NCBI RefSeq assembly: GCF_003443535.1
Contig: NZ_CP031946.1
Coordinates: 2,746,501-2,810,500, forward strand
DNA length: 64,000 nucleotides
From: Ruegeria sp. AD91A
Lineage (GTDB): Bacteria; Pseudomonadota; Alphaproteobacteria; Rhodobacterales; Rhodobacteraceae
Direction of reading: 5' to 3'
Shown here piece by piece: positions 1 to 10,549 of the stretch (positions within the stretch are counted from its first letter, which is position 1; each line of letters begins with the position of its first letter). Below the pieces are notes generated by a model. That model made no database searches, was not told where the DNA came from, and saw nothing but the letters and a program-made list of their open reading frames with translations. The translations under genes and the position numbers were made by a program.

Positions 1-20
1 TCAGATGAACGGAGGTCGCA

Positions 21-1208
21 ATGGCAGATGCATTCCTGTCCCATATCACGGACACACTCGCGCAGATCGAATCTGAGGGTCTTTACAAACGCGAACGAAT
101 GATCACCTCGCCTCAGGGCGGTGAGATTACTGTCGGCGGCAAGCGGGTGATCAACCTCTGTGCCAACAACTATCTGGGTCTGGCGGATCATCCCGCGCTG
201 ATCGAGGCCGCGACACAAGCGATGGGCCCCAAGGGATTCGGCATGGCGTCGGTTCGGTTCATCTGTGGTACGCAAGACATTCACCGCGAACTGGAACAAC
301 GTCTTGCCAATTTCCTGAACAAGGACGACTCCATCCTTTTTGCCGCCTGTTTCGACGCCAATGGCGGGTTGTTTGAACCCCTTCTGGGACCGGAAGACGC
401 CATCATTTCGGACAGCCTGAACCACGCCTCGATCATCGACGGTGTGCGGCTGTGCAAGGCCAAACGCTATCGCTATCTGAACAACGACATGAATGACCTC
501 GAAGCCTGGCTGAAACAGGCGCGTGAGGACGGGGCGCGGCATATCATGATCGCCACCGATGGCGTGTTCTCGATGGACGGCTATCTGGCCAACCTGCCGA
601 AAATCCGGGAACTGGCCGATAAATACGATGCGATTGTCATGGTGGACGATTGCCATGCGACCGGTTTCATGGGGCCGAACGGGGCCGGCACACCGGATCA
701 TTTCGGCGTCGATGTGGATATTCTGACGGGAACCTTGGGCAAGGCGCTGGGGGGGGCAATCGGCGGCTATATCGCCGGGCCGCAGCCAGTGATCGACCTG
801 CTGCGGCAGCGGGCGCGGCCCTATCTGTTCTCAAACTCGCTGCCGCCCTCCATCGTCGCTGCCGGATTGGAGGCGATCCGTCTGGTCGAAGAAGGCGACA
901 TGCTGCGCGCGCAACTGTTCGGCAACGCCAAGTACTGGCGCGCTGGCTTGGAAAAGCTTGGTTTTGACCTGCTGCCCGGGGAACACCCGATCATCCCGGT
1001 GATGCTGGGTGAGGCGACGCTGGCTCAAGACATGGCCTCACGGCTGTTCGACGAAGGCGTCTATGTTTCGGGTTTCTTCTTCCCGGTCGTCCCACGCGGG
1101 CAAGCGCGGATCAGAACGCAGATGAATGCGGCTCTGACCAAGGATGAACTGGACCGCGCCCTGTCCGCATTTGGCAAGGTCGGCAAAGAACTGGGGGTCA
1201 TCGAATGA
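21..1208 (+). CDS. kbl: Glycine C-acetyltransferase (2-amino-3-ketobutyrate CoA ligase)
   Basis: PLP-dependent enzyme of the alpha-oxoamine synthase family that splits 2-amino-3-ketobutyrate with CoA into glycine and acetyl-CoA, the second step of threonine breakdown. The 395-residue length is usual for Kbl. Visible signatures are the [10 protein letters not shown] segment, whose Asp and His contact the cofactor, and [10 protein letters not shown] with the Schiff-base lysine at about K241. A GGAGG Shine-Dalgarno lies 5-6 bases before the ATG. The gene overlaps the next one by 4 bases and is followed two genes on by tdh, its pathway partner, which supports the assignment over the related 5-aminolevulinate and serine palmitoyl enzymes. 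Confidence 0.96.
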   Translation: MADAFLSHITDTLAQIESEGLYKRERMITSPQGGEITVGGKRVINLCANNYLGLADHPALIEAATQAMGPKGFGMASVRFICGTQDIHRELEQRLANFLNKDDSILFAACFDANGGLFEPLLGPEDAIISDSLNHASIIDGVRLCKAKRYRYLNNDMNDLEAWLKQAREDGARHIMIATDGVFSMDGYLANLPKIRELADKYDAIVMVDDCHATGFMGPNGAGTPDHFGVDVDILTGTLGKALGGAIGGYIAGPQPVIDLLRQRARPYLFSNSLPPSIVAAGLEAIRLVEEGDMLRAQLFGNAKYWRAGLEKLGFDLLPGEHPIIPVMLGEATLAQDMASRLFDEGVYVSGFFFPVVPRGQARIRTQMNAALTKDELDRALSAFGKVGKELGVIE

Positions 1209-2155
1209 TCCTTCCATCGGTCATTGATGTGATCGACGACACCCCCATGGTTGAACTGTCGCGCGTGTGTGCCCAGCAAAAGCTGAACGGGCGTATCATC
1301 GCCAAGCTTGACTACTTGCTGCCGGGATTTTCGAAAAAGGACCGTGCGGCAAAATCCATCATCCAAACGGCGCGCGCAGACGGTACTTTGTCACCGGGGC
1401 AAACGGTGGTCGAGCTGACCTCGGGCAATATGGGCACCGGGCTGGCCATTGTTTGCGGTATTCTGGGCCATCCTTTCGTGGCGGTCATGAGCGCCGGAAA
1501 CTCGGTCGAACGCGCACGTATGATGCGGGCCCTGGGGGCCGAAGTTGTCATCGTGCCCCAGGCCCCGGGCAGCAAACCCGGCGAAGTCTCGGGCGCCGAT
1601 CTTGAACTGGTCGATGTCGAGGCAAAACGCATCACAGCTGAACGTGACGCATTTCGTGCGGATCAATTTGGTCATTCGGGAAATCCCAAGGCCCACGAAA
1701 CCGGGACCGGACCAGAGATATGGGCGCAATCCGAAGGCACCGTCACGGCATTCTGCGACTTTGCAGGATCCGGTGGAACACTGGCTGGCGCGGCAGAGTA
1801 TCTGAACCGGCACGGCGTACGGTGTTATGCCATAGAACCCGAAGGAGCACGCGCATTGGCCGGTGAACCAGTTTCGAACCTGGATCACCCCATTCAGGGC
1901 GGTGGTTACGCCATGGGTGATCTGGTGCATCTGAAGGCCACCCAATTGGCCGGACACCTTGCTGTTTCGGGAAAGGCCGCGCGGGATTGTGCCCGGCTTC
2001 TGGCCCGCACCGAGGGGATATTCGCCGGCTACTCGGCAGGCGCGAACCTTGCTGCGGCAATTGAACTGCTTCGCGGTCCCGAGGAAGGCGGCTGTGTCGC
2101 AATCGTCACGTGTGACAGCGGCTTGAAATACCTGTCGACCGATTTGTGGGAGTAA
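1205..2155 (+). CDS. Cysteine synthase-like PLP-dependent enzyme
   Basis: Fold-type II PLP enzyme of the cysteine synthase/cystathionine beta-synthase family, 316 residues. The SKKDRAAKS segment carries the expected Schiff-base lysine (K45) and [10 protein letters not shown] (about 70-78) is the substrate loop; [13 protein letters not shown] and the late SAGANLAAA also match the family. The start overlaps kbl (ATGA), and tdh begins 4 bases after its stop, so it sits inside a threonine-degradation operon. The substrate is not evident: O-acetylserine is the default, but the location suggests an amino acid linked to threonine or aminoketobutyrate. I therefore do not give it a cysK or cysM symbol. 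Confidence 0.85.
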   Translation: MILPSVIDVIDDTPMVELSRVCAQQKLNGRIIAKLDYLLPGFSKKDRAAKSIIQTARADGTLSPGQTVVELTSGNMGTGLAIVCGILGHPFVAVMSAGNSVERARMMRALGAEVVIVPQAPGSKPGEVSGADLELVDVEAKRITAERDAFRADQFGHSGNPKAHETGTGPEIWAQSEGTVTAFCDFAGSGGTLAGAAEYLNRHGVRCYAIEPEGARALAGEPVSNLDHPIQGGGYAMGDLVHLKATQLAGHLAVSGKAARDCARLLARTEGIFAGYSAGANLAAAIELLRGPEEGGCVAIVTCDSGLKYLSTDLWE

Positions 2156-2159
2156 GTGC

Positions 2160-3203
2160 ATGCGACCCAACACAATGAAAGCACTGGAAAAGTCCAAACC
2201 CGAAGAGGGGCTGTGGATGGTGCAGGCCCCGATCCCCGCAATCGGCCCGGATGAGGTGCTGATCCGTATCCACAAGACGGGCATCTGCGGCACCGACATC
2301 CATATCTGGAACTGGGACGAATGGGCCTCTCACACCGTGCCAGTTCCGATGATCACTGGCCATGAGTTTGCCGGAGAGATCGTAGAGATCGGGCGCAACG
2401 TGACAGGGCTTGAAATCGGCCAGCGGTGCTCGGGCGAAGGCCATCTGATCACCACCGACAGCCGCCAGAGCCGCGCGGGAAAGTTTCACTTGGATCCGGG
2501 CACGCGGGGCATTGGAGTGAACGAACAGGGCGCATTTGCCGAGTATCTGAAACTGCCTGCTTTCAACGTGGTTCCCTTGCCCGACGACATACCGGATGAG
2601 ATCGGAGCCATCCTCGATCCCTTGGGCAACGCGGTGCATACCGCCCTCAGCTTTGATTTGCTGGGCGAGGATGTTCTGATCACGGGTGCAGGCCCGATCG
2701 GCATCATGGCCGCTGCCGTTGCTCGTCACGCGGGTGCGCGCAACGTGGTCATCACCGACATCAACGCTGACCGATTGAAACTGGCGGAACATGTGGTTCC
2801 TTCGGTGCGTACCGTCGATGTATCCACCGAGGATTTGCAGGACGTCATAGCCAAGCTTGGGATGAAAGAGGGGTTCGATGTCGGGCTTGAAATGTCCGGC
2901 TCGCAAGCCGCCCTGGACCAGATGGTCGAAGCGTTGGTGATGGGTGGAAAAATCGCACTGCTGGGGATTCCACCGGGCAAATCTCCGGTCGACTGGTCGC
3001 GCATCGTATTCAAGGCAATCACGATCAAGGGCGTCTATGGGCGTGAGATGTTCGAGACGTGGTACAAGATGATCGCCATGCTGCAAAACGGTTTGGATGT
3101 GTCCCGCGTGATCACGCACCGCTTTGCGGTTGATGAATTCGCCAAAGGGTTTTCCGCGATGAAATCAGGCCTGTCCGGCAAGGTTGTTCTGGACTGGACC
3201 TAA
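2160..3203 (+). CDS. tdh: L-threonine 3-dehydrogenase
   Basis: Medium-chain zinc-dependent alcohol dehydrogenase that oxidises L-threonine to 2-amino-3-ketobutyrate with NAD+, feeding Kbl. The family start [12 protein letters not shown] with the catalytic-zinc cysteine, the TGHEFAGE motif and a Rossmann segment [18 protein letters not shown] are all present. A GGGAG site 7 bases upstream supports the start at 2160; the ATG at 2175 aligns better with E. coli Tdh and is an alternative. Oddly, the four cysteines that hold the structural zinc in E. coli Tdh are replaced by Thr, Ser, Ser and Asp in the stretch between GEGH and the GIGVN motif, so the lobe probably binds no structural zinc. Confidence 0.94.
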   Translation: MRPNTMKALEKSKPEEGLWMVQAPIPAIGPDEVLIRIHKTGICGTDIHIWNWDEWASHTVPVPMITGHEFAGEIVEIGRNVTGLEIGQRCSGEGHLITTDSRQSRAGKFHLDPGTRGIGVNEQGAFAEYLKLPAFNVVPLPDDIPDEIGAILDPLGNAVHTALSFDLLGEDVLITGAGPIGIMAAAVARHAGARNVVITDINADRLKLAEHVVPSVRTVDVSTEDLQDVIAKLGMKEGFDVGLEMSGSQAALDQMVEALVMGGKIALLGIPPGKSPVDWSRIVFKAITIKGVYGREMFETWYKMIAMLQNGLDVSRVITHRFAVDEFAKGFSAMKSGLSGKVVLDWT

Positions 3204-3238
3204 CGCGCTGGAAAGTTGCAACCTCAGCCCCTAGACAG

Positions 3239-3253
3239 GTGCAGAACTTGCAC
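3239..3253. promoter_or_regulatory. Short inverted repeat before kynA
   Basis: GTGCA-GAACT-TGCAC, an exact 5-base inverted repeat, lies 14 bases before the kynA start codon and touches its Shine-Dalgarno. It could be an operator for the kyn genes or a weak hairpin. The arms are short, so chance is possible. Confidence 0.25.
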
Positions 3254-3267
3254 AAGGGAGGCATGAG

Positions 3268-4152
3268 ATGGGCGAGGACAAAGACGATCGTCTGTTGCAG
3301 CGGGGGGTAGAAGACACCCTGGTCACTGATTTCGCTGAAACGCACCGCAAAAACTATGGGGACTTCCTGCAACTGAAGACGCTGCTGAACCTGCAAAAGA
3401 CCTTTCAGGACCCCGCACAACCTGACGAGATGCTGTTCATCATCATTCATCAGGTTAGTGAGCTGTGGCTGAAACTGATGCATCACCAACTGGTCGAGGT
3501 CCGCCGGTTCCTGCAAGAAGATGAATTCGGACCCGCCATGAAGAACCTCGATCGCATCAAGGCCATTCAACGGCAATTGATTGCGGCCTGGGAAACCCTG
3601 CTGACCATGACGCCGGCCGACTATATGACGTTTCGGCAGGCCCTCGGCAATTCTTCCGGGTTTCAAAGCTATGGGTACAGGCAGATCGAGTTCATTCTGG
3701 GCAACAAGGATGCCTCGACCCTGAAAGTGCACGAGCATGACCCTGAGGTGATGGAGATGCTGAACGCCGCCCTGACCAAACCGTCCCTGTATGACGAAGT
3801 GTTGCACATGCTGGCCCGACAGGGGTTCGACGTTCCAAGTGATTTGGTCGAGCGGGACTACTCCGAACCATATTCCGGCGATTCGCGAGTGGTTCGAATC
3901 TGGGTCGAAGTGTTCCGCAACACGGACAAGTATTGGGATCTGTATGCGCTGGCCGAAAAACTCATGGACGTGGAAAGCCTGTTTCAACGCTGGCGCTTTG
4001 ACCACGCCACCGCAGTTGAACGTGTGATCGGAATGCAACCCGGTACCGGAGGTTCCAGCGGCGTGGCTTTCTTGCGAAAAGCGCTTGAGTTGCGGTTCTT
4101 CCATGACCTCTACGATGTGCGGACGGAACTGATGTACAGCGGACAGGACTGA
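3268..4152 (+). CDS. kynA: Tryptophan 2,3-dioxygenase
   Basis: Haem enzyme that opens the indole ring of L-tryptophan to N-formylkynurenine, the first step of the kynurenine pathway. The 294-residue length fits bacterial TDO. Family landmarks are FIIIHQVSELWLKLMHHQ near residue 50, FQSYGYRQIEF in the middle, and RFDHATAVERVIG with the proximal haem histidine at about H246, followed by the GTGGSSGVAFL loop. A GGGAGG site precedes the chosen ATG; an earlier ATG at 3263 is in another frame. The next gene, four bases on, is a formamidase-type hydrolase, which is the next enzyme of the pathway. Kynureninase is not in this window. Confidence 0.96.
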   Translation: MGEDKDDRLLQRGVEDTLVTDFAETHRKNYGDFLQLKTLLNLQKTFQDPAQPDEMLFIIIHQVSELWLKLMHHQLVEVRRFLQEDEFGPAMKNLDRIKAIQRQLIAAWETLLTMTPADYMTFRQALGNSSGFQSYGYRQIEFILGNKDASTLKVHEHDPEVMEMLNAALTKPSLYDEVLHMLARQGFDVPSDLVERDYSEPYSGDSRVVRIWVEVFRNTDKYWDLYALAEKLMDVESLFQRWRFDHATAVERVIGMQPGTGGSSGVAFLRKALELRFFHDLYDVRTELMYSGQD

Positions 4153-4155
4153 GGC

Positions 4156-4983
4156 ATGCTGTATCGTGGATTTTCACAAGCCGAATTGGAGCGGGAGTAC
4201 TCTCCCAGTTCGATGATCGGTGGTGACCTGGCCCCCTATCTTGCCAGTTATCAAGCGCTCAGTGCGCAGGCCCGTACCAAGCTCCCCGTTCAAGAAAACC
4301 TGACTTATGGCGACCGCCAGACCCATGTGCTGGATTTCTTTCCCGCGCAAGGGGCTGGCGCAGCGTTGCATGTCTTTATTCACGGAGGCTATTGGCAGGA
4401 CCTCAGCCAACGCGAATCAGCCATGATGGCCCCTGCGCTGATCGAAGCTGAACAATCTTTCGCAACCTTGAATTACACGCTCGCCCCGGATGCGCGGCTG
4501 GATCAAATGGTCAACGAATGCCGCGACGCGCTTCTGTGGCTTGCATCAAAGGCCGAGGCATTGGGATTCGATCCGACACGGATCACCTTGTCAGGGCACA
4601 GTGCCGGTGCCCATCTGGCAAGCATGGTCATGGCAACCTCGGCCGGCGCATTGGCCCGCGCCGGGCTGCGCGTGCGTGACGTGCTTCTGATCAGCGGCGT
4701 TTACGATCTGGAACCCATCAGTATGACGTCTGTGAATGACCCGCTGCATCTGACCCCGGTCGAGGTGAACGATCTGTCTCCGATCCGCAACCTGCCCCCA
4801 CCAGGCCCCCGCTATCATGTGTCAGTGGGGGAACGGGACACGAGCGAATTCATTCGTCAAAGCCGCGACTATGCGGAACGACTGCGCAAGGCCGGGCACT
4901 CGGTCAGCTTTTCCCTGGAACAGGGAATGCATCACTTCGATATCATCATGCATTCCGGTACATTCTTACCCGACACGAAATAA
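4156..4983 (+). CDS. Alpha/beta hydrolase, probable kynurenine formamidase
   Basis: Alpha/beta hydrolase of 275 residues. HGGYW at about residue 75 is the oxyanion-hole motif shared with arylformamidases and the hormone-sensitive lipase group, GHSAGAH at about 146-152 holds the nucleophilic serine, and MHHFDII near the C-terminus supplies the histidine. The gene starts 3 bases after kynA, so the likely reaction is hydrolysis of N-formylkynurenine to kynurenine and formate. This is not the cyclase-type KynB fold of many proteobacteria but resembles the eukaryote-like formamidase. The function is inferred from fold plus context; another ester or amide substrate is possible. Confidence 0.82.
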   Translation: MLYRGFSQAELEREYSPSSMIGGDLAPYLASYQALSAQARTKLPVQENLTYGDRQTHVLDFFPAQGAGAALHVFIHGGYWQDLSQRESAMMAPALIEAEQSFATLNYTLAPDARLDQMVNECRDALLWLASKAEALGFDPTRITLSGHSAGAHLASMVMATSAGALARAGLRVRDVLLISGVYDLEPISMTSVNDPLHLTPVEVNDLSPIRNLPPPGPRYHVSVGERDTSEFIRQSRDYAERLRKAGHSVSFSLEQGMHHFDIIMHSGTFLPDTK

Positions 4984-4995
4984 CTGATTCTACAA

Positions 4996-5032
4996 AAGAA
5001 AACAGCGGCCCAATCTGAGCCGCTGTTTTCTT
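4996..5032. terminator. Bidirectional rho-independent terminator
   Basis: A 14-bp perfect stem with a 9-base loop and A-rich and T-rich flanks lies between the stop of the formamidase-like gene (plus) and the stop of infB (minus). The A and T ends of the stem allow it to end transcription from both sides. Confidence 0.92.
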
Positions 5033-5051
5033 GTTTCTATCCCGCTTCGGA

Positions 5052-7526
5052 TCAATCCAAGGTGCGGGTAACTTCTTCGCGCTCGAAAATCTCGATCACA
5101 TCGCCCTCGCGAATATCGTCGTAGTTCTCGAACGCCATACCGCATTCCTGGCCAGACTGAACTTCGGCCACTTCGTCCTTGAAACGCTTCAGCGTCTTCA
5201 GCGTGCCTTCGTGAATAACCACGTTGTCGCGCAGCAGGCGGACGCCTGCGGAGCGACGCGCAACGCCTTCGGTCACCAGACAGCCAGCAACCTTGCCGAC
5301 ACCAGTAACCTTGAACACTTCGCGAATCTCGGCATAACCGATGAACTTCTCGCGGATCTCAGCGCTCAGCAAGCCGGATGCGGCAGCTTTCACGTCGTCG
5401 ACCAGATCGTAGATCACCGAGTAATAGCGAATCTCGACACCCTTCTGGTTTGCGGTGTTCCGGGCAGAGGCGTTGGCACGGACGTTGAAGCCAAAGATCG
5501 GAGCGCCCGAAGCTTCGGCCAGACCGACATCCGTTTCGGTGATGGCACCCACGCCCGAGTGCAGTACACGCACGCGAACCTCGTCGTTCCCGATCTTCTC
5601 CATCGCCTGAACGATGGCCTCGGCGGAACCCTGAACGTCTGCCTTCATCAGGATCGGCAGCTCGGTGACGTTTTCGTCTTCCTTGGCCTTCTGCATCAGC
5701 TGTTCGAGTGTGGTCGCAGCACCAGCGGCGGCGCGTTTGTCCTTGGCAGCCTGCTCGCGGTATTCAGCGATCTCTCGGGCCTGTGCTTCGGTCTCGGTCA
5801 CGTTCAGAACGTCGCCTGCTTCGGGCGTGCCATTCAGACCCAGAACCTCAACCGGAACTGACGGGCCCGCTTCCTGGACGCGGTCACCCTTGTCGTTGAT
5901 CAGCGCACGGACCTTACCGTATTGCTCGCCCACGACAAAGATATCGCCCTGGCGCAGCGTGCCGTTCTGAACCAGAACAGTGGCCACAGGACCACGACCC
6001 ACATCCAATTGGGCCTCGATCACTGCACCCTGAGCGGCGCGGTTGGGGTTGGCTTTCAGCTCCAGAATCTCGGCTTGAAGCGCGATGGCTTCCAGCAGCT
6101 CGTCCAGCCCCTGACCGGTGATAGCGGACACTTCGACGTCCTGAACCTCACCCGACATTTTCTCGACGATGACTTCATGCTGCAACAGATCGGTGCGTAC
6201 CTTGTCCGGATTTGCATCCGGCTTGTCGACCTTGTTGATCGCTACGATCATCGGCACTCCGGCCGCCTTAGCGTGGTTGATCGCTTCGATCGTCTGAGGC
6301 ATCACCGCATCATCGGCGGCGACAACCAGAACCACGATATCCGTTACCTGAGCACCGCGTGAGCGCATCGAAGTAAAGGCCGCGTGACCTGGCGTATCCA
6401 GGAAGGTCAGCGTCGTGCCGCCATCGGTTTTTACCTGATAGGCACCGATATGCTGCGTGATGCCACCGGCTTCACCCGCCACAACCCGCGCGTCGCGGAT
6501 TGCGTCCAACAACGAAGTCTTACCGTGGTCAACGTGACCCATGATGGTAATGACAGGCGGACGTGGCTGCAGATCTGCTTCGCTGTCTTCGACTTCCTTG
6601 ATGACGTCTTCAACATCCGAATCAGAGACACGGGTAACCTTGTGGCCGAATTCTTCGATGATCAGCTCGGCAGTGTCGGCGTCGATGGTCTGGTTCTGCG
6701 TGACCATCATGCCCATGTTCATCAGCGATTTGACCACATCTGCCACACGCTCGGCCATACGGTTGGCCAGTTCCGAAACAAGAATAGCTTCGGGCAACTG
6801 AACGTCACGGATGACCTTTTCCCGCTCGACAGTGCCGCCCATGGCTTTCTGACGCGCACGCTCCTGCTTGCGCTTCATCGCTGCCATCGACCGGTGCCGG
6901 TTGCCTTCGCCACCGGTGGCCTGACCCAGAGTCAGCTTCCCCGAACGGCGGTTGTCGTCGCGACCCTTGCCACGACCACGTTGTTCACGTTCGCGATCCT
7001 GTTTGCGCGGTGTGGCCGCAGGCGCAGGTTTACTCGCCGGGCTGCGGGCCACTTTGGGCTCTTCCGGAGCAGGCGCCGTAGCAGCGCGCTTGGCGGCTTC
7101 TTCCGCCTCTTTGCGCTTGCGCTCTTCATCCTCAGCCTTCTGTCGCGCACGCTCTTCAGCTTCGCGCTGTTCGCGTTCTTTGGCCTCAAGTTCCGCACGG
7201 CGGCGGGCGCGCTCTTCTTCGCGCGCTTTTTCAGCTGCCTCGCGGGCGGCGGCCTCTTCGACCTCGCGGGCCTTAGCAGCCTGCAGCGCCTTCATCCGGC
7301 GGGCCATTTCCGCATCGGAAATTCCCGCGGGACGACGCGACGGATCACCCGAAGGTGCAGTACCGCCACCCGGCTTTGCTGCGCCCGGCTTGGGGACCAC
7401 CACGCGTTTGCGTTTGGTTTCCACCACGACATTCTTGGTGCGTCCGTGGCTGAAACTCTGTTTCACATTTCCGGGACGTGTCCCGCCACGAAGACCCAAT
7501 GTCTTTTTGCCGTCATTATCGCTCAT
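5052..7526 (-). CDS. infB: Translation initiation factor IF-2
   Basis: GTPase that places initiator tRNA on the 30S subunit and promotes subunit joining. It has 824 residues: an IF2-associated N-terminal part, a long highly charged Lys/Glu/Ala/Arg-rich linker (about residues 60-230), then the G domain with GHVDHGKTS at about 328-336, DTPGHAAF and NKVDKPDA, followed by the beta-barrel and C-terminal fMet-tRNA domains. It is the last gene of the rimP-nusA-ylxR-infB operon and starts 8 bases after ylxR. The low-complexity linker gives long spurious frames on the opposite strand. Confidence 0.98.
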   Translation of the reverse strand: MSDNDGKKTLGLRGGTRPGNVKQSFSHGRTKNVVVETKRKRVVVPKPGAAKPGGGTAPSGDPSRRPAGISDAEMARRMKALQAAKAREVEEAAAREAAEKAREEERARRRAELEAKEREQREAEERARQKAEDEERKRKEAEEAAKRAATAPAPEEPKVARSPASKPAPAATPRKQDREREQRGRGKGRDDNRRSGKLTLGQATGGEGNRHRSMAAMKRKQERARQKAMGGTVEREKVIRDVQLPEAILVSELANRMAERVADVVKSLMNMGMMVTQNQTIDADTAELIIEEFGHKVTRVSDSDVEDVIKEVEDSEADLQPRPPVITIMGHVDHGKTSLLDAIRDARVVAGEAGGITQHIGAYQVKTDGGTTLTFLDTPGHAAFTSMRSRGAQVTDIVVLVVAADDAVMPQTIEAINHAKAAGVPMIVAINKVDKPDANPDKVRTDLLQHEVIVEKMSGEVQDVEVSAITGQGLDELLEAIALQAEILELKANPNRAAQGAVIEAQLDVGRGPVATVLVQNGTLRQGDIFVVGEQYGKVRALINDKGDRVQEAGPSVPVEVLGLNGTPEAGDVLNVTETEAQAREIAEYREQAAKDKRAAAGAATTLEQLMQKAKEDENVTELPILMKADVQGSAEAIVQAMEKIGNDEVRVRVLHSGVGAITETDVGLAEASGAPIFGFNVRANASARNTANQKGVEIRYYSVIYDLVDDVKAAASGLLSAEIREKFIGYAEIREVFKVTGVGKVAGCLVTEGVARRSAGVRLLRDNVVIHEGTLKTLKRFKDEVAEVQSGQECGMAFENYDDIREGDVIEIFEREEVTRTLD

Positions 7527-7534
7527 AAAGCTAT

Positions 7535-8158
7535 TTACCCTTCCGTGCGGCCCCTGCCGCCGTCATCCGTTTCGCGCAAGCCACGCAGGCGCTGCGCTTC
7601 CTCTACAACACGTTTGGCGAGTCCGCCAGAGGCCAACGCAGCATGAATCACCGTTTGGCGCCCAAATGCCTGCCCTAATTCGTCTGCGGTTAGCCAACCT
7701 ATGTATTTTCCGAAGTGCGGCGTACTCAGCTTGGACTTACCGCGCCCCGATCCATCCGCGGCCTGAATCAGCACCTGTGCTTCTTCCCGGTCCAGCCACG
7801 TCTTGACCTTTTCGTACCCGGCAACCGCATCACCGGACTTGCGCGCCAGGCTGAGCAGCTCAACAACACGGCGTGCGATCTGCTTTTCAACCTCATCTGT
7901 CAAGTCCGTGGGCACGGTCACTTGTGCCTTGAACCCCCGCGCAAACAGTTTCTTGCCAATGGCCATTTCCAGAGCGGCACGATCCGCCGCCACATAGACC
8001 CCTCGTCCCGGCAGTTTCGCCGCGACATCCGGAAAAACCTGACCGTCCGGCCCTGCCACGAAGCGGATCAGCCCGTACTTGGGCTGAACCTCGCCTGTGG
8101 CGATGCACTTACGCTCGGGCCCCTCGGACCGATCCTTATGGACGCCACCGCGACTCAT
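7535..8158 (-). CDS. ylxR: YlxR-family RNA-binding protein with L7Ae-like domain
   Basis: Predicted nucleic-acid-binding protein joined to the nusA-infB operon. The N-terminal part (ERKCIATGE at about 13-21, then [21 protein letters not shown]) is the DUF448/YlxR fold; the C-terminal half, with [15 protein letters not shown] and VLIQAADGS, looks like a ribosomal-protein L7Ae/YlxQ domain. This is the fused form usual in alphaproteobacteria. I chose the ATG at 8158 (207 aa): the 32 residues that could be added upstream are not conserved-looking and would overlap nusA. The function is probably RNA binding during translation or nucleoid-linked regulation. Confidence 0.9.
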   Translation of the reverse strand: MSRGGVHKDRSEGPERKCIATGEVQPKYGLIRFVAGPDGQVFPDVAAKLPGRGVYVAADRAALEMAIGKKLFARGFKAQVTVPTDLTDEVEKQIARRVVELLSLARKSGDAVAGYEKVKTWLDREEAQVLIQAADGSGRGKSKLSTPHFGKYIGWLTADELGQAFGRQTVIHAALASGGLAKRVVEEAQRLRGLRETDDGGRGRTEG

Positions 8159-8180
8159 ACGCGCCACCCGAAGCCTGAGA

Positions 8181-9800
8181 TCAGGCCTCGACCTCCTCGC
8201 CTGTTGCGTCGCCGTCGACGTCTTCTTCCGCCTGTTCCAGCTCTGCGGGATCAACCCAACCCAACAGGATACGCGCAGTCATGACCATGTCTTGCGCTTC
8301 TTCCAGCGTTACACCGAAAGGCTCCAGTACACCGTCATCCTTGACGCGTTCACCATCGACGGTCGTCCAGCCACCGGCCAGTTCCCAGTCGGCACAAGTT
8401 GCAAAGTCTTCCAGGGTCTTCACATCGTCCTTGGCCAGTGCCTCCACCATCTGGGGTGTCAGACCTTCGAATTCAATGAGGCTGTCCTCGGCACCTAGTG
8501 CACGCGCTGCATCCAGTGCAGCCTTGGCCTGTGCCTCCAGATACTCACGCGCACGTGTTTGAAGTTCCTGCGCGGTGCCTTCGTCAACACCGTCGATGAC
8601 CAGCAGTTCGTCAATCTCGACATAGGCCACTTCTTCGAGGTTGGTGAACCCTTCAGAAACAAGCAACTGAGCAAAGAACTCGTCCAGATCCAATGTTTCC
8701 ATGAACAGTTGGGTACGGGCTTCGAATTCTTTCTGACGACGCGCCGATTCTTCGGCTTCGGTCATGATGTCGATGTCCAGATTGGTCAGCTGGCTGGCCA
8801 GACGCACGTTCTGGCCGCGGCGACCAATGGCAAGGCTCAGCTGCTCTTCGGGAACCACAACTTCGATCTTACCGGCTTCTTCGTCCAAAACCACCTTTGA
8901 CACCTCGGCGGGTTGCAGCGCGTTCACCAGGAAGGTCGGCTGATCTTCGTTCCATGGGATGATATCAATTTTCTCGCCCTGCAACTCGTTCACAACAGCC
9001 TGCACGCGGCTGCCGCGCATACCAACGCAGGCCCCGACAGGGTCAATCGAGTTGTCATACGAGATGACGGCGATTTTGGCGCGCGAACCGGGGTCGCGGG
9101 CTACGGCCTTGACCTCGATAATGCCATCATAGATTTCCGGTACTTCCATCTTGAACAGCTCGGCCATGAATTCCGGCGCAGTGCGCGACAGGAAGATCTG
9201 GTGGCCACGTACTTCGCGGCGCACTTCCTTGATATACGCGCGCACACGGTCATTCGGGCGATAGCTTTCGCGACCGATCTTGTCATTGCGGCGCAGAACG
9301 GCTTCGGCACCGCCCAGATCAACGATCACATTGCCGAACTCCTCGCGCTTGACCGCACCGTTGATGATGGTGCCTGCGCGATCCTTGAATTCTTCGTACT
9401 GACGATCCCGCTCGGCCTCACGAACCTTTTGCAAGATGACCTGCTTGGCCGATTGCGCCGCGATCCGGCCCATTTCAACCGGAGGCACTTCTTCGACATA
9501 GACATCGCCAACTTGGGGCGCTTCCATGTATTGCTTGGCCTGCTCGACGGTCATCTCGGCCTGGTAGTTCTCTAGCTCTTCATCCTCGACCACGGTGCGA
9601 ACACGGGTGAAGGTCGCCTTACCGGTTTTGCGGTCGATGCTGACGCGGATGTCCATCTCGGCGCCGTAGCGGCTCTTGGCGGCACGGGCGAGCGATTCCT
9701 CCATCGCTTCGACAACCAGACCGGGGTCGATCATCTTTTCGCGGGCCACGGCCTCGGCGGTCTGCAGCAGCTCCAGCTGGTTGGCTGAGGTGATTGCCAT
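8181..9800 (-). CDS. nusA: Transcription termination/antitermination factor NusA
   Basis: RNA polymerase-binding factor for pausing, termination and antitermination. Its 539 residues show the N-terminal polymerase-binding domain, an S1 domain (around 135-200), two KH domains with [15 protein letters not shown] and [15 protein letters not shown], and C-terminal acidic helix-hairpin-helix repeats ([16 protein letters not shown] region, then a degenerate second copy), as in other alphaproteobacteria. It follows rimP with stop and start touching, and ylxR begins 22 bases after it. Confidence 0.97.
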   Translation of the reverse strand: MAITSANQLELLQTAEAVAREKMIDPGLVVEAMEESLARAAKSRYGAEMDIRVSIDRKTGKATFTRVRTVVEDEELENYQAEMTVEQAKQYMEAPQVGDVYVEEVPPVEMGRIAAQSAKQVILQKVREAERDRQYEEFKDRAGTIINGAVKREEFGNVIVDLGGAEAVLRRNDKIGRESYRPNDRVRAYIKEVRREVRGHQIFLSRTAPEFMAELFKMEVPEIYDGIIEVKAVARDPGSRAKIAVISYDNSIDPVGACVGMRGSRVQAVVNELQGEKIDIIPWNEDQPTFLVNALQPAEVSKVVLDEEAGKIEVVVPEEQLSLAIGRRGQNVRLASQLTNLDIDIMTEAEESARRQKEFEARTQLFMETLDLDEFFAQLLVSEGFTNLEEVAYVEIDELLVIDGVDEGTAQELQTRAREYLEAQAKAALDAARALGAEDSLIEFEGLTPQMVEALAKDDVKTLEDFATCADWELAGGWTTVDGERVKDDGVLEPFGVTLEEAQDMVMTARILLGWVDPAELEQAEEDVDGDATGEEVEA

Positions 9801-10390
9801 CAGTTCGTCTCCTCTTCGGACCCTTCGGTCTCAATCTCGTCGAAAGCGTTTTCGTTCAGGGCACCGGCATCCTTGCGCTGGCGCAGCATTTCCTTGATCA
9901 GATCATCGGTCAGGACCAGCTTGGCATCGCTCAGCCAGTCGAATTGCAGACCGATGGTGATTGTCTCATCCCCCTCGGGGATGTTGATCAGAACCTCTTC
10001 CCCTTCGATCCCGGCCAGTTCACCCTTGAAACGGCGGCGGCCATCAATCAGTTCGGCGGTCTCGATCTTGGCTTCATACCCTTCAAAGTTCTCAAAATCC
10101 TTGAGACGGGTGAGAGGGCGGTCGATACCGGGGCTGGAGACCTCAAGCGTATAGGCGTCAAGAATCGGGTCCTCGACATCCAGCGTGGCGCTGACCGCGT
10201 TGGAAATTTCAGCGCAATCATCCACTTCGATTCCGCCATCGGGCTTGTCGGCCATGATCTGCAGTGTGGTCAGCTTGCCGCTCATCAGTCGGATGCGAAC
10301 CAACTCATACCCCAGATCTTCGATCACGGGGGTGATGATCTCGGCCAGTCGCCGGTCGATGGCAGCTTTGGCTATCAAGTCGTTTGTCAT
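9800..10390 (-). CDS. rimP: Ribosome maturation factor RimP
   Basis: Assists 30S subunit maturation. At 196 residues it has the RimP N-terminal domain with [18 protein letters not shown] and the conserved [13 protein letters not shown] region, followed by the [14 protein letters not shown] signature (about 110-123) and the SH3-like C-terminal domain. It is the first gene of the operon, and its stop shares one base with the nusA start. A terminator for the upstream gene lies 28-50 bases before it, so the operon promoter must be in the space 10391-10549. Confidence 0.96.
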   Translation of the reverse strand: MTNDLIAKAAIDRRLAEIITPVIEDLGYELVRIRLMSGKLTTLQIMADKPDGGIEVDDCAEISNAVSATLDVEDPILDAYTLEVSSPGIDRPLTRLKDFENFEGYEAKIETAELIDGRRRFKGELAGIEGEEVLINIPEGDETITIGLQFDWLSDAKLVLTDDLIKEMLRQRKDAGALNENAFDEIETEGSEEETN

Positions 10391-10417
10391 CTGGTGCTCT
10401 ACCCTTCAAACGGGCAC

Positions 10418-10440
10418 AAAAAAACGGGCGCGCGGCCCGT
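10418..10440 (-). terminator. Rho-independent terminator
   Basis: On the minus strand a 6-bp GC-rich stem (ACGGGC/GCCCGT, 5-base loop) is followed by six or more T. It lies after the half-size solute-binding protein gene and before rimP, separating the two minus-strand units. Confidence 0.8.
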
Positions 10441-10549
10441 CGAATTTTCCGGTGGAGCCTTGGACCAGAAGTCCAACGCGCCGCTGTTGAAACTGCGTAT
10501 ACGCAGGATGGTCCGAGTCTGCAACCCCCAGCGGGAATTGCGATCGGAT

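Noticed and set aside
6384..7646. Long open frame on the plus strand opposite infB
   Set aside because: It is antisense to a clear IF-2 gene and results from the Lys/Glu-rich low-complexity linker; no ribosome site or family similarity.
10391..10549. Possible tRNA gene upstream of rimP
   Set aside because: Some alphaproteobacteria have one in this position, but no cloverleaf or CCA-type acceptor stem could be drawn here; only a terminator is visible.
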